NCBI RefSeq assembly: GCF_900473935.1
Contig: NZ_UCNN01000030.1
Coordinates: 248,001-312,000, forward strand
DNA: 64,000 bases
Direction: 5' to 3'
Source: Synechococcus sp. UW105
GTDB taxonomy: Bacteria; Cyanobacteriota; Cyanobacteriia; PCC-6307; Cyanobiaceae
Shown one piece after another: positions 27,725-37,731 of this stretch; the stretch's first letter is position 1, and each line of letters opens with the position of its first letter. Under the pieces are notes generated by a model. It ran no database searches and was not told where the DNA came from. It was given only the letters and a program-made list of their open reading frames with translations. A program made the position numbers and the translations under genes.

Positions 27725-28809
27725 AACTCCCTCAATGGATCGGCCTTGCGGCCCTGACGGCAGCCTGTTTGCTGCTTTGGAGCCTGAGGGATGTGCTCAT
27801 CCATTTGTTCGCCGGCATCGTGCTGGCCATGGCCCTCTGCACTCTTGTGGGCAGCCTTCGCGAACGTTGGCCAATGGCAAGAAACCTTGCCCTGGTGATT
27901 TGCCTGCTGGGTCTGTTGCTGGTGCTCGGCATTGGCATTGCCATTTTGGTGCCACCGTTTATCAGTCAGTTCCAACAGTTGTTACTTCAGCTTCCTGCTG
28001 CAGCCCTTGAGCTCAAACAACTGGCGATTGCCACGATCAGCACCATCTCAGGAATGGTCTATGGGCTGCAGGGAGCTAGTGACTGGAGCGCCAGCCTCCT
28101 GGCCAATGGCACAGCGCTGCCAGATGGCGCCACCCTTGCCTCAGGACTCGGGGGCGGACTGAAACAGTTACTCGGACTGGCAGGAAATCTTGGCAACGGA
28201 TTGATCCAAATTCTGTTTGTCATTGCAGTGAGTTTGATGGTGGCGGTCCAGCCCACCGCCTACCGAGAAGCCTCCATTCTTTTGATCCCTTCCTTCTATC
28301 GAAGACGGTTCAGAGAGATCCTGCTTCAGTGTGGTGATGCCCTCAGCAGTTGGATGGTGGGACTGCTGATTAGTTCTCTCTGTGTTGCAGTGCTGGCAGG
28401 CATCGGTTTATCACTGCTTGGCGTAAAGCTCGTGATGGCGAATGCACTGCTAGCTGGATTGCTGAATGTGATTCCCAACCTGGGGCCAACGATGAGCACC
28501 ATCTTTCCGATGGCTGTGGCCCTGCTGGATGCTCCATGGAAATCACTGGCTGTGCTCTGCCTTTATGTGGTGATCCAAAACCTCGAGAGCTATGTGATCA
28601 CCCCATCAGTGATGCATCACCAAGTCAAGCTGCTGCCTGGACTAACCCTGACGGCCCAATTTCTATTCACCGTGATCTTCGGTCCGCTTGGGCTGCTTCT
28701 GGCTTTACCTCTGACCGTGGTGCTTCAGGTGTTGATCCGAGAGGTGCTGATTCACGACATGCTTGATCGTTGGAAAACTGAACGGCGCGCGTTCAGCCCA
28801 ATGACATAA
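27721..28809 (+). CDS. AI-2E/PerM-family membrane protein, copy 1
   Basis: A 362-aa protein with seven to eight hydrophobic helices arranged as in the PerM/YdiK (AI-2E transporter) family. There are two N-terminal helices, a soluble-like insert (about 80-150), then a C-terminal helical bundle with [20 protein letters not shown] and [15 protein letters not shown]. Family members include putative autoinducer-2 exporters and Na+/H+ antiporters; the substrate here is unknown. Starts with GTG overlapping psb28; a paralogue follows 9 bp downstream. Confidence 0.88.
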   Translation: MKLPQWIGLAALTAACLLLWSLRDVLIHLFAGIVLAMALCTLVGSLRERWPMARNLALVICLLGLLLVLGIGIAILVPPFISQFQQLLLQLPAAALELKQLAIATISTISGMVYGLQGASDWSASLLANGTALPDGATLASGLGGGLKQLLGLAGNLGNGLIQILFVIAVSLMVAVQPTAYREASILLIPSFYRRRFREILLQCGDALSSWMVGLLISSLCVAVLAGIGLSLLGVKLVMANALLAGLLNVIPNLGPTMSTIFPMAVALLDAPWKSLAVLCLYVVIQNLESYVITPSVMHHQVKLLPGLTLTAQFLFTVIFGPLGLLLALPLTVVLQVLIREVLIHDMLDRWKTERRAFSPMT

Positions 28810-28818
28810 GGGGCCGCC

Positions 28819-29817
28819 ATGAACGCCAGAAACCTCCTCATCCTTCTCACCCTCGTGGTGCTGACGCTGCTGATCTGGGAACTGCGCTGGGTGTTGCTGG
28901 TCTTATTTGGTGCCGTGGTGCTGGCGGTGGCGCTGGACGTTCCAATCCAGAAGCTGCAGCGCTTCGGTCTGCCTCGCCCTGTGGCCTTAGCGGTGGTCTT
29001 GCTGCTGCTGGTCCTGGGCGGCAGCCTGGTCCTTCAACTGCTCGTGCCGGAACTGTTTGTCCAGGTTCAAGAACTGGGAGCACTGGTACCGAGTGTGATC
29101 AGCAAGCTCAAATCGATCGTGGCCAACGATCCACGACTGCAGAGTTTTGAACAGAGACTGCCAACCCAGTTCAGCTGGGATCGGATCCAGCCCCTTGGAA
29201 GCCAGATCCTTGGTGTGGCAGGTGGAGCAGCCAATGGCCTGGTCCAGTTGCTGCTGATGAGCCTGCTAGCCGTGTTGATGGTGCTGGATCCCGGCTCGCA
29301 TCGACGCATGCTGATCGCTGCCACGCCCCGTCCGGGGCGGGCGATGATGAAACGGGTGCTTGATCAATGCCGAACGGCACTGGGCGGCTGGCTGGCTGGC
29401 ATGACCCTCTCCGCCACCAGCGTTTTTCTGCTCACCTGGTTAGGGCTCACCCTGTTGAAGGCCCCCCTGGCCCTGTTGAGCGCTCTGGTCTGCGGCCTTC
29501 TCACCTTTGTACCCACCATCGGCCCAACAGCGGCAACGTTGCTGCCGCTCTCGATGGCCTTGCTGGTGTCACCAGGGCTGATGCTGCAGGTGCTGTTGCT
29601 GCGCCTTGTTCTTCAGAACCTCGAAGCGTTTGTCCTCACGCCGATCCTGTTGCGTCGCACTGTCAATTTATTGCCCACTGTGGCCTTGATGGCCCAGCTC
29701 AGTCTTGGAGCCTTGCTTGGACTGCCAGGGGTTCTGTTGGCCCTTCCCCTGGTCGTTGTGCTGCAGGTGGGCATGGAATTAGTCGTGGTGCGTCAAATCA
29801 TGGACCGGTGGACATAA
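28819..29817 (+). CDS. AI-2E/PerM-family membrane protein, copy 2
   Basis: A 332-aa paralogue of the preceding gene with the same topology and signature region (TFVPTIGPTAATLLPLSMAL, LQNLEAFVLTPILL). The two proteins clearly share the C-terminal block but differ elsewhere, so this is an old tandem duplication. PerM-family proteins act as oligomers, so a hetero-oligomer is possible. Confidence 0.88.
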   Translation: MNARNLLILLTLVVLTLLIWELRWVLLVLFGAVVLAVALDVPIQKLQRFGLPRPVALAVVLLLLVLGGSLVLQLLVPELFVQVQELGALVPSVISKLKSIVANDPRLQSFEQRLPTQFSWDRIQPLGSQILGVAGGAANGLVQLLLMSLLAVLMVLDPGSHRRMLIAATPRPGRAMMKRVLDQCRTALGGWLAGMTLSATSVFLLTWLGLTLLKAPLALLSALVCGLLTFVPTIGPTAATLLPLSMALLVSPGLMLQVLLLRLVLQNLEAFVLTPILLRRTVNLLPTVALMAQLSLGALLGLPGVLLALPLVVVLQVGMELVVVRQIMDRWT

Positions 29818-29834
29818 ACGCTGATGGGAAGCCT

Positions 29835-30059
29835 TCAACGCTTTGCTGAAGGCCCATAACGATGCCAAAGCGAAGGCAGCGCACCAATCACAACAACAGC
29901 CAACAGATGGTGTCGAACAGCGAAACTGATGCTGGTGAATGTGACGTGATCCCGCAATAACAGCAATTCCGTGCGGAGGTCAAACAAGGCCAGGCAGAGC
30001 AGCAGCAGAGGGAACCAGCGTTCACCCTGCTGTCGTAGGCGAGTGCTGGGCTCAGGCAC
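29835..30059 (-). CDS. 74-aa membrane protein coupled to secF
   Basis: From a GTG at 30059 the product reads MPEPSTRLRQQGERWFPLLL and continues with FDLRTELLLLRDHVTFTSIS, followed by a second hydrophobic helix. The GTG lies 8 bp inside secF, so the frame begins as secF ends; a longer frame upstream is a secF shadow. I believe similar short proteins follow secDF in other cyanobacteria, but I assign no function. Confidence 0.7.
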   Translation of the reverse strand: MPEPSTRLRQQGERWFPLLLLCLALFDLRTELLLLRDHVTFTSISFAVRHHLLAVVVIGALPSLWHRYGPSAKR

Positions 30060-31014
30060 TGGCAGTTGAGGGCGAACGCCTGGACCAGATGGTGAGCAGT
30101 GAAGGGGCCAGAGCAATGCTGGACCAACTGCCCACAATCACACCCAGAGCCAATGCAATGGCGAACCAATAGAGAGTGGAACCACCGAACAAAATCAAGG
30201 CCACAAGGGGGAGAAGCGTGGTGCCGCTGGTGTACAGAGTGCGAGTGAGCGTGGCACTCACAGCACGATCAACCTGATCTGTGATGGGCAGATCGGCGTT
30301 CTCACGTTGTTTTTCACGGATGCGGTCAAAGACCACAACCGTGTCATTCACCGAATAGCCGGCGATGGTGAGCAAGGCGACAGCAAACAAACTGTTCACC
30401 TCCAAACCGATTGCAAGCCCCAACCAAGCAAAGACGCCGGAGACGATCACCACGTCATGGGCAAGAGCTAGCAGGGCTAAAACTGCATAGCGCCCGTCAT
30501 AGCGAAAGCTGATATAGAGAGCGATCCCGGCAAAGGCAACACCCAGTGAGGTGAGACTGCTGATCAGCAACTGACTGCCGAGACTGGGACCAATCGTGTC
30601 AACGGACTGACCGCCCTCAAGGAAGGGACCGGCAACAGGGGCAACGGCCTCGATCACGGCTTGACTCTGACCAGCCGTGAGCGTGGGAAGACGCAGGACG
30701 ACCGATTTACCACCATCGAGCAGCTGCACGCGAGCGCTATCGAGATTGGGAGACGGAGTCTCACCATCAGCATCAAGGGGAGAAGCGATGAGAGCCTTCT
30801 CCACAACGCTGGCCTGCAATGCACTGCAGGCTTGCTCACAACTGCGTTCGAGTTGAATCTGTGTGCCACCGGTGAAATCCAAACCCGGTCGCAGTGGTGC
30901 CTTAATGGCAGGGTTTGTCCAGCAGAGCGCCAGTCCCGCAATGCTGAAGCCCACCAGAAGGAGGGAGATCCACCAAACACGGCGACGGGATCGACTGAGA
31001 TTGAGGGCGATCAT
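30052..31014 (-). CDS. secF: Protein translocase subunit SecF
   Basis: Membrane subunit that with SecD uses the proton gradient to pull exported proteins out of SecYEG. The 320-aa protein has six membrane helices, the periplasmic start motif LDFTGGTQIQLE, and the C-terminal block GYSVNDTVVVFDRIREK typical of SecF. Located 12 bp after secD. Confidence 0.97.
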   Translation of the reverse strand: MIALNLSRSRRRVWWISLLLVGFSIAGLALCWTNPAIKAPLRPGLDFTGGTQIQLERSCEQACSALQASVVEKALIASPLDADGETPSPNLDSARVQLLDGGKSVVLRLPTLTAGQSQAVIEAVAPVAGPFLEGGQSVDTIGPSLGSQLLISSLTSLGVAFAGIALYISFRYDGRYAVLALLALAHDVVIVSGVFAWLGLAIGLEVNSLFAVALLTIAGYSVNDTVVVFDRIREKQRENADLPITDQVDRAVSATLTRTLYTSGTTLLPLVALILFGGSTLYWFAIALALGVIVGSWSSIALAPSLLTIWSRRSPSTASA

Positions 31015-31026
31015 GACGCGTGTGAT

Positions 31027-32502
31027 TCAGACGGATTGGGTGGGCAGCTGCCGCTGGGGCAGAAAGTTCGTGGGTCGTCGCAGACCCTGATAACTCATCA
31101 GGAAGCGCAAGAGTGTGCGCGTGCAGGTGAGAGCGGTGAAGAGGCTGAGCACAACACCAATACCAAGAGTCGCCGCGAAGCCTTTGACCAACCCTGTCCC
31201 GAGCGTGAAGAGGGCAACACAGCTGATCAGGGTGGTGAGGTGGCCATCAATGATCGATGAGAAGGCTTGGGAGAAGCCTGTTTCAATCGAACGAATCAAG
31301 GTGTTGCCACGGCGAAGCTCGTCTTTGATCCGCTCAAAGATCAACACGTTGGCATCCACCGCCATGCCGATGCTGAGAATAAAACCAGCAATACCAGGGA
31401 GCGTGAGGGTGACAGGAATCAGCGCATACACCGCCAGGTTGAATAAGGCATAGAGGCTGAGAGCGACCACGGCCACAAGGCCTGCCAGGCGATAAATCAG
31501 CAGCATGAACACGGCCACAAGTGCCAGGCCGGACAGGGCTGCGAACAAACTGCGCTGCACATTTTCAGCACCAAGGCTCGGACCAATGGTGCGCACCTGA
31601 AGGATCTTCACAGGCAGTGGCAGAGCACCACCATTGAGTTTCACCTCAAGATCCCTCGCTTCTTCGGCGCTGAAATTACCGGTGATCTCAGCATTACCAC
31701 CAGTGATGCCAGCAACTTCGTACTTGGGCCCAACATTGGCCTCACTGATCGGCCGACCATCAAGGAAGATTCCCAGGAGCCGACCAGTGCCCGCGATCGA
31801 TTGGGTCAGATCCGCGAAGGCTTGAGAGCCCTCAGCATCGAAGGACAAGGTGACGGCCCAATTGGACGTCTGATCGTTCAGCCTGCGCCCCGCGCGTTCA
31901 AGCAACTTGCCGTTGAATGCGGCAGGTTCGAAGCGAGCTGCAATCTGCTGGTTCACCTTGTTGAGCAACTGCTCAAGTTGCTCCTGCTCGTTGCCGGCCG
32001 AGGCATCCAATCCGAGTGCCTTCTGAGCCCTGGCGAGTTCATCCGCCGTTAGGGCTGATTCAGGATCACTCTCTTCACGCTGCTGTTTGAGCTCGAGGAT
32101 GCTGCGCACCTGTGCGCGCAGGCGAAGCAGCCCCTCCATCTCTTCTTGGGTATCGGGAGTCTGGGCCCTGAATTCCAGCAGGGCTGTTTCACCAAGTGTC
32201 TTCGCGGCTCTAGAGGGATCGGTTTCACCAGGAAGTTGGAGCACCAACTGGTCATCTCCAACGGTCTGAAGCGTGGACTCAGCCACGCCGAGTCCGTTCA
32301 CACGCAGATCGAGAACGGCTTTGACCAACTCGAGTTCCTTAGGCGTGATCTTGGTGATCTCCCCTGCTGGCTGCACCTCAAGCAAGAGCTGGCTTCCTCC
32401 CCGCAGATCGAGACCAAGCTCCATCGGGAAGGAGAGCAGAACGGATCCTGCAGCGATCGCCAGGGCGAGGATGAGGGCGAACCAGCCCTGCTGACGTGCC
32501 AT
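31027..32502 (-). CDS. secD: Protein translocase subunit SecD
   Basis: Partner of SecF, 491 aa. It has an N-terminal helix, the conserved GLDLRGGSQLLLEV motif, a large periplasmic P1 domain with Gln/Glu-rich coiled segment (about 100-190), and five C-terminal helices with GMAVDANVLIFERIKDELRR. It lies 3 bp after pdhB on the same strand. Confidence 0.97.
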   Translation of the reverse strand: MARQQGWFALILALAIAAGSVLLSFPMELGLDLRGGSQLLLEVQPAGEITKITPKELELVKAVLDLRVNGLGVAESTLQTVGDDQLVLQLPGETDPSRAAKTLGETALLEFRAQTPDTQEEMEGLLRLRAQVRSILELKQQREESDPESALTADELARAQKALGLDASAGNEQEQLEQLLNKVNQQIAARFEPAAFNGKLLERAGRRLNDQTSNWAVTLSFDAEGSQAFADLTQSIAGTGRLLGIFLDGRPISEANVGPKYEVAGITGGNAEITGNFSAEEARDLEVKLNGGALPLPVKILQVRTIGPSLGAENVQRSLFAALSGLALVAVFMLLIYRLAGLVAVVALSLYALFNLAVYALIPVTLTLPGIAGFILSIGMAVDANVLIFERIKDELRRGNTLIRSIETGFSQAFSSIIDGHLTTLISCVALFTLGTGLVKGFAATLGIGVVLSLFTALTCTRTLLRFLMSYQGLRRPTNFLPQRQLPTQSV

Positions 32503-32505
32503 CGA

Positions 32506-33489
32506 TCAGAGCCCCTCGCGCACGATTGTCTGAGCCGCCTCAACGATCTGGTGAGGCTGAATGATCGTGAGGTTTTCCAGGTTTCCGTTGTAAGGGGTTG
32601 GAATGTCCTGGCTCGATAAACGCACCGGGCGAGCATCGAGTTCGTCGAAGCACTGCTCCGTGATCAGAGCGATCAATTCGGCTCCGATGCCTCCTGTCTT
32701 CATGCACTCCTCCACCACAATCACCTTGTGGGTCTTGCGGATCGAACGGGCGATCGTCTCCATATCGAAAGGCTTGAGACTGATCAGATCAATCAGTTCC
32801 ACACTGATGCCATCGGCCTCAAGCTGCTCCACTGCCTTGAGGCAGTGGTGGCGCATGCGTGAATAAGTGAGGATCGTCACGTCGGTGCCTTCCTTCACCA
32901 GATCGGCCTGATCAAGGGCACAGATGTAGTCACCTTCGGGGAGTTCCTCGGTGAGGTTGTAAAGCAGCACATGCTCAAAGAAGAGCACCGGATTGTTGTC
33001 ACGAATCGCGGCCTTCATCAGGCCCTTGGCATTCGTCGGGGTACTACAGGCCACGATCTTGATCCCTGGCACGGCGTGGAAATAAGCCTCAAGCCGTTGG
33101 CTGTGTTCGGCGCCAAGCTGACGACCCACTCCACCAGGACCGCGAACCACCGTCGGAATCGTGTAGTTCCCCCCACTGGTGTAACGCAGCATCCCCATGT
33201 TGTTGGAGATCTGGTTGAACGCCAGCAGCAGGAAGCCCATGTTCATGCCTTCGACGATCGGTCGCAGACCGGTCATCGCAGCACCAACAGCCATGCCGGT
33301 GAAGCTGTTCTCAGCAATGGGTGTGTCGAGTACGCGCAACTCGCCGTATTTCTCACAGAGGTCTTTGGTGACCTTGTAGGAGCCTCCGTAATGACCAACG
33401 TCCTCGCCCATCACACAAACATGAGGATCGAGGGCCATCTCCTCATCGATGGCTTCACGGAGTGCGTTGAAGAGAAGCGTGCCTGCCAC
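32506..33489 (-). CDS. pdhB: Pyruvate dehydrogenase E1 component, beta subunit
   Basis: With the alpha subunit it decarboxylates pyruvate in the PDH complex to feed acetyl-CoA into lipid synthesis. The 327-aa protein has the ThDP-partner motif [29 protein letters not shown], the cation-binding [16 protein letters not shown] and [14 protein letters not shown]. Translation starts at GTG (33489). The alpha subunit gene is not in this window, as is common in cyanobacteria. Confidence 0.96.
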   Translation of the reverse strand: MAGTLLFNALREAIDEEMALDPHVCVMGEDVGHYGGSYKVTKDLCEKYGELRVLDTPIAENSFTGMAVGAAMTGLRPIVEGMNMGFLLLAFNQISNNMGMLRYTSGGNYTIPTVVRGPGGVGRQLGAEHSQRLEAYFHAVPGIKIVACSTPTNAKGLMKAAIRDNNPVLFFEHVLLYNLTEELPEGDYICALDQADLVKEGTDVTILTYSRMRHHCLKAVEQLEADGISVELIDLISLKPFDMETIARSIRKTHKVIVVEECMKTGGIGAELIALITEQCFDELDARPVRLSSQDIPTPYNGNLENLTIIQPHQIVEAAQTIVREGL

Positions 33490-33551
33490 AGCGTTACGGA
33501 TATCCCGGCCATGCCGGCGTCAGCCGCCAAGCTATCTCAGCCCGTGCTGGA

Positions 33552-33647
33552 TCAGCCGCCAGCGGCAAAGGTGGTGAGCAACAACACCGAGAGCAACAAC
33601 CCAGGCGAGAGCAAAAGCACCAGAAGTCCAAGGTCGTGGGGTGTCAT
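33552..33647 (-). CDS. 31-aa single-helix membrane peptide
   Basis: Reads MTPHDLGLLVLLLSPGLLLS, then a second Leu-rich half ending TTFAAGG. It is one continuous membrane helix with a short N-terminal cap, the size of minor photosystem or cytochrome b6f subunits. It does not match PetL, PetM, PetN, PsaM, PsaI or Psb30 as I remember them. It lies between the DUF3082 gene and pdhB on the same strand with an ATG start. Confidence 0.55.
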   Translation of the reverse strand: MTPHDLGLLVLLLSPGLLLSVLLLTTFAAGG

Positions 33648-33691
33648 CCAATCAACGCCTGGAACAGCCCAGACAGCTCAATGGGCAAACC

Positions 33692-34051
33692 CTAGGCACC
33701 ATCTGCCTGCTCACCTGTGAAAAGACTGCGAAGAAACACGAGAAACAGTCCTAAACCGATGAACGCAAAGCTGAACGTTGCCAGGAAAGACATTCCTGTG
33801 AGCAGAGTCTTCAGAGCAGTGGCAATGTTCTGACCAATCGGTGAACTCAGATGGGGGGAGTGGGCAGCGAAATAGAGCACCATGTTCTTGCTGAGGCCAA
33901 AACAAAGCCAGGCCAACAGAAGGCTGGTGATGGAACCGGAGAGAAAGCTGAGGGGGCCCTTTCGCCGTTGGGTCGTCGCTTCCGTGGCAGACGAAGTTGA
34001 AGCGTCGCTGAGGGGCTTGGTCTCCTGTGCTGGGGTGTCTTGACTACTCAT
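33692..34051 (-). CDS. DUF3082 membrane protein
   Basis: A 119-aa protein starting [20 protein letters not shown], with a disordered Ser/Thr-rich N-terminus and three hydrophobic segments (about 45-65, 78-90, 93-112). The pattern [15 protein letters not shown] followed by a Gly-Met-Ser loop fits the DUF3082 family of cyanobacteria and chloroplasts. The start overlaps the ispE stop as ATGA, so the two are coupled. Function unknown. Confidence 0.8.
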   Translation of the reverse strand: MSSQDTPAQETKPLSDASTSSATEATTQRRKGPLSFLSGSITSLLLAWLCFGLSKNMVLYFAAHSPHLSSPIGQNIATALKTLLTGMSFLATFSFAFIGLGLFLVFLRSLFTGEQADGA

Positions 34052-34980
34052 GGGGCCAGCTTGACTCCCCCAGCCTGCAACGAACAACTCCAAACCTCTA
34101 AACCAGCATCAGCCAAGGCTTGACGGTGGTGTTCGAGGGCCCTGTCAGCGGCTTCACGGTCGACGAAGAGGGCAAAACAACTGGGTCCGGAACCGCTCAT
34201 CGCCACCCGCAATTGGCCTGGGAGGGAGGAGAGCAGATCAAGAGCTGTGCGAACGGAAGTGGTTTGGGGTGCCACCACCATCTGGAGATCGTTCTGGAGC
34301 GGCGGCGGCAGATCAGGCCGCAATGGCCTGAGCCAATCTGCATGTCTCAATCGCTGACGTCGTTGTTCAAAAGCGCTCTCACTTTGGAGATAGGCGTCGC
34401 CACGCTGTCGCTTGCATTCGCCGTAAGCCCAAGGGGTCGAGACACTGACACTCGGATCCTTCACCAACACGACACCCATCGGGGCAACAGACGACGTGCA
34501 GGCTTCCAACACCTCGCCTCGGCCGAAGCAGAGCTGGGTCCCGCCGGCGATGCAAAAGGGCATATCGGAGCCCAGCTCAGCGGCCAAGGATTCCAGGCTC
34601 TGGCGGCTGTGACCCAAACCCCAGAGGGTATTGAGGGCAACCAGGGCAGCGGCACCATCGCTGGATCCACCAGCCAAACCCGCACCAATTGGGATGCGCT
34701 TGGTCAGATGGATCGTTGCACCAAGTTCGTTAAAACCTGAACGACTGCGCAGAAGCTCCGCAGCTCGAACAATCAGGTTGTCGTTCCCCGTACTGAGACC
34801 GTCCACATCGCAACTGAGGTGAATCAGACCATCAGAAGTGTTGTGGCAGGTGAGTTGATCAACCAGGTCGATGGTTTGCATCACCATCGCCAACTCATGA
34901 AAGCCGTCGTCTCGCAAACCAAGCACCTCAAGGTGCAAGTTGATCTTGGCGGGAGCGGTAACGCGAACGGTGGCCGTCAT
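34048..34980 (-). CDS. ispE: 4-diphosphocytidyl-2-C-methyl-D-erythritol kinase
   Basis: GHMP kinase of the MEP isoprenoid pathway, 310 aa. N-terminal [15 protein letters not shown], the ATP-binding loop [17 protein letters not shown] and C-terminal [14 protein letters not shown] are all diagnostic. It lies 4 bp after rsmA and overlaps the DUF3082 gene. Confidence 0.97.
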   Translation of the reverse strand: MTATVRVTAPAKINLHLEVLGLRDDGFHELAMVMQTIDLVDQLTCHNTSDGLIHLSCDVDGLSTGNDNLIVRAAELLRSRSGFNELGATIHLTKRIPIGAGLAGGSSDGAAALVALNTLWGLGHSRQSLESLAAELGSDMPFCIAGGTQLCFGRGEVLEACTSSVAPMGVVLVKDPSVSVSTPWAYGECKRQRGDAYLQSESAFEQRRQRLRHADWLRPLRPDLPPPLQNDLQMVVAPQTTSVRTALDLLSSLPGQLRVAMSGSGPSCFALFVDREAADRALEHHRQALADAGLEVWSCSLQAGGVKLAP

Positions 34981-34984
34981 CCGA

Positions 34985-35818
34985 TCAAGCTGGGGAGTGG
35001 GCCTGATTCAAACCCCTCGCCAGTTCGATCCAAACAGACGGTGCCAGCTCCTGGGGCCGCTGCTGCAAATTGAAGCCAGCTGCGCTGGCGAGGTCCTGGA
35101 GTTGATCAGGAGGACAGATCCCAGTCAAGGTGTTGCGAAGCATCTTGCGACGGGAAAGGAAGGCCTGCTTCAACAAGCGATCCACACGGATCGCCAAAGC
35201 AGGTTCGGGTTGTTGATCCGCCGGCAACGGATCGATCTGAATCACCTCCGACTGAACCTTCGGGGGTGGCTGGAAACAGCGCGGGGGGACAGGGCAAACC
35301 GTCGTACAACGCGCAAGCAATTGCATGCGCACACTCAATGCACTGAAATTGCGATCGCCAGGACGAGCCCGGATGCGTTCGGCCACTTCCTTCTGGATCA
35401 GCAGGACCAGACGTTTGTAAGGACTTTTCAGGGGACGATCGAGGCGACCGACGAGACGCTCCAGCAACGGCCCAGTGATGTTGTAGGGAATATTGGCGAC
35501 CACCTTGGTGGCAGCCCGTCCGTCGGGAAAGGTGAGCGGGACGTTGAGCACATCCCCCTGACAAAGCGAAAACCGAGAATGCTCGCCAAAGCGCTCACGC
35601 AGGCCTGCGACAAGATCACGATCAAGCTCCACTGCATGGACCGCAGCAGCAGGGGAACTGAGCAAGCGTTCACTGAGAGCGCCCCGACCAGGCCCGACCT
35701 CCAACACCCGGTCCTCAGCGCTGAGGTCAGAGGCCTCAAGGATGTGATCGAGCACGCGTGCATCACGAAGCCAGTGCTGACCGAAGCGTTTTCGAGCGGT
35801 GTGACCAGAGAAACTCAT
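34985..35818 (-). CDS. rsmA: 16S rRNA dimethyladenosine transferase
   Basis: Dimethylates two adjacent adenosines in the 3' hairpin of 16S rRNA. From the ATG at 35818 the 277-aa protein reads [19 protein letters not shown], has SAM motif [16 protein letters not shown] and the catalytic [15 protein letters not shown] at 35839 overlapping the upstream stop (TTGA) is an alternative start; the ATG is preceded by GGGGTG. Confidence 0.96.
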   Translation of the reverse strand: MSFSGHTARKRFGQHWLRDARVLDHILEASDLSAEDRVLEVGPGRGALSERLLSSPAAAVHAVELDRDLVAGLRERFGEHSRFSLCQGDVLNVPLTFPDGRAATKVVANIPYNITGPLLERLVGRLDRPLKSPYKRLVLLIQKEVAERIRARPGDRNFSALSVRMQLLARCTTVCPVPPRCFQPPPKVQSEVIQIDPLPADQQPEPALAIRVDRLLKQAFLSRRKMLRNTLTGICPPDQLQDLASAAGFNLQQRPQELAPSVWIELARGLNQAHSPA

Positions 35819-35835
35819 CACCCCAGCCTGAAGGA

Positions 35836-36270
35836 TCAAGGGGAAGGATGGACAGGCGTCATGTCCATTACAGGGATCCAGCGAACGGGACCATGAGCAG
35901 GCGGAAGGGGAACCAAGGCCAAGATCAGCTCGAGCAAGAAGTCATCACTCCAGGGATGAGCCTGTCGCCAACAGTCAACAGCCCGAATCAGTCTCCGACG
36001 CTTGTTGGCAGTCAACGAAGACAGACCCCAAGCATCACGACCACAGCGACTTCGACCTTTGACTTCGACCACTAACAAGCGCTGTTTCAGACCTGAGGAT
36101 TTGACCATGAGGAGATCGATTTCTCCGTAATGACAACGCCAGCGCTGATCCAAACAACACCAGCCACTTGCAAGCAACAGATCGCGGGTGTGTCGTTCAG
36201 CCCAAAGGCCAGGATCCAAGCTCAAACGGGGATAGCACATGGCAGACAGGTCATCGCTGATCAGAACCAT
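35836..36270 (-). CDS. YraN family (UPF0102) endonuclease-fold protein
   Basis: About 144 aa with the UPF0102 core: GLWAERHTRDLLLASGWCCL, then HYGEIDLLMV and LLVVEVKGRSRCG. These carry the D-ExK nuclease-fold residues. The fold resembles Holliday-junction resolvases, but activity is unproven for the family. The start is uncertain: ATG 36270 (chosen, GGGGA directly before it), ATG 36240, or an upstream TTG. Confidence 0.85.
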   Translation of the reverse strand: MVLISDDLSAMCYPRLSLDPGLWAERHTRDLLLASGWCCLDQRWRCHYGEIDLLMVKSSGLKQRLLVVEVKGRSRCGRDAWGLSSLTANKRRRLIRAVDCWRQAHPWSDDFLLELILALVPLPPAHGPVRWIPVMDMTPVHPSP

Positions 36271-36569
36271 TCCCCATCGCCGATGCCAGAACACGTTCAA
36301 TCGAGAAAATGTTGATCAGGGCCAAGCCCTCTTCAAGAGATCGACACTGACCAACCAGAATCCATGGTGACAAGCAAAACAGTGCCAAGAGAACGCGAGG
36401 ACGACAGCCACCAACTCAGACCACAAGCACGAAGAGCAAAAGAGACGAAGATCAGTTGATTGCTGGGACGAGCAACTAGAAACCGCTTGACGACAAATCC
36501 CAATCAATGGATTCGATCGATTGATCACACGAATGATCCACTAGAAAGAAATGATAGGAATGAAACAGG
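36271..36569. other. Intergenic stretch without a supported gene
   Basis: A-rich on the plus strand. The only frame (70 codons, minus strand, 36316-36528) is Cys/Ser/Trp-rich and unconvincing. A small inverted repeat TCAAT...ATTGA near 36505-36525 is visible, without a T-tract. Confidence 0.4.
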
Positions 36570-37166
36570 ATGCATATTGCAATCAGTGGTACTCATTCCC
36601 AGAACGAAGTGACCTTTGTGCGTGACTAGGTCAACCGTCATGCCCATAACGCCAGAAAAGAAGAGCCTTACCGTGCACGAGATCACGAGGGCTACAAGAT
36701 TGGATGTCGCGATCAATGCAGCAAACTAGACAACGGCGCCCAGTTGTATTACAGAACTGGTCGAATCAATACCAAACAAAACCGCACGGATTGCGTCATG
36801 CTTGATCGGTGGCCAGTTGATGAGATTGCATACTCTCAATACACTGCAAACTGCAAAACAAGTGACATCAGCAACAACTTTGTGACAGATATGTTGCCGC
36901 ATGCAAGAGAATCAATCCAGCACTTAGATCTACTGGTCTGGCTTCCCATCACCAATGCATGGCCTGTCGAGATGGAAGATGACGGCATCAGAACCATTGA
37001 TCTGCCAGGTCGTGATGACGTCGATGCGATCTTGAAGCAGATTTGTCGAGAGCAACGGGTAGTTGTGATGAACGATTGCATCGCACCAGCCTTCATCGAA
37101 CTTTGGGATGCCAGGGAGGAACATCTCGACAAACTCGTACAAGCAATCAAGAAGCCAATGGCCTGA
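36570..37166 (+). pseudogene. Decayed P-loop (AAA-type) kinase gene with in-frame TAG
   Basis: From ATG 36570 one continuous frame reads MHIAISGTHSQNEVTFVRD, then TAG (codon 20), then remains open for 178 more codons: VNRHAHNARKEEPYRARDHE..., VMLDRWPVDEIAYSQY..., LDLLVWLPITNAWPVEMEDD.... The order fits the family of about 190-aa AAA/NadR-like kinases: a GTHxxGKST P-loop, an FDRxPxD block, then a hydrophobic strand and a Glu/Asp-rich loop. Here the P-loop GTHSQNEVT has lost Gly-Lys, and a stop interrupts it. Both changes argue for inactivation; the intact remainder suggests recent decay. A truncated product from a TTG at 36744 is possible but would have no P-loop. Confidence 0.7.
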
Positions 37167-37254
37167 TCACCAACAACCGCTGATGGACCGAACCAAAACC
37201 TGCCCGCCTGAATGCGGAAGCGGCCTAGGCTTGACGGGTGCATACCATCCCCCG

Positions 37255-37731
37255 ATGTGTCGACAGCTGCTGAACGCCTTGATCGCACTAGTCCTGGTGA
37301 TCACCCTGCCGCTGGCTCCTGCTGAAGCCGCGATGGACTATGCCAAACAGGTCTTGATCGGGGCTGACTTTGCCGATCGTGACATGCAGGGAGTGACCTT
37401 TAACCTCACCAATCTGAGGGAGGCAAACTTGTCTGGAAGCAATTTGCAAGGGGCCAGCCTCTACGGAGCCAAGTTGCAGGATGCCGACTTCAGCAACAGC
37501 AACCTACGAGACGCCACTCTCGATTCAGCAGTACTGGAAGGCACTGACCTCACCAATGCTGTGCTCGAAGACGCCTTTGCCTTCAATACAAGGTTTATCA
37601 ACGTCAAAATCAGCGGTGCTGATTTCACCAACGTGCCTGTGCGTGGGGATGTGCTGAAATCCCTCTGCGCAGCAGCAGAGGGAACAAATCCCGTCACTGG
37701 GCGCGAGACACGCGACACGCTTGGCTGCTGA
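37255..37731 (+). CDS. Secreted pentapeptide-repeat protein, probably thylakoid lumen
   Basis: A 158-aa protein from the ATG at 37255 (MCRQLLNALIALVLVITLPL), a clear signal peptide ending at AEAA. It is followed by A(D/N)Lxx-type pentapeptide repeats: ANLSGSNLQGASLYGAKLQD, ADFSNSNLRDATL and so on for about 80 residues. It ends with a two-Cys tail (SLCAAAEG...DTLGC). It resembles lumenal pentapeptide proteins of cyanobacteria; function unknown. Its stop overlaps the next ATG (TGATG). Confidence 0.85.
   Translation: MCRQLLNALIALVLVITLPLAPAEAAMDYAKQVLIGADFADRDMQGVTFNLTNLREANLSGSNLQGASLYGAKLQDADFSNSNLRDATLDSAVLEGTDLTNAVLEDAFAFNTRFINVKISGADFTNVPVRGDVLKSLCAAAEGTNPVTGRETRDTLGC

Noticed and set aside
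36316-36528. 70-codon minus-strand frame
   Set aside because: Cys/Ser/Trp-rich, no ribosome binding site, no homology pattern.
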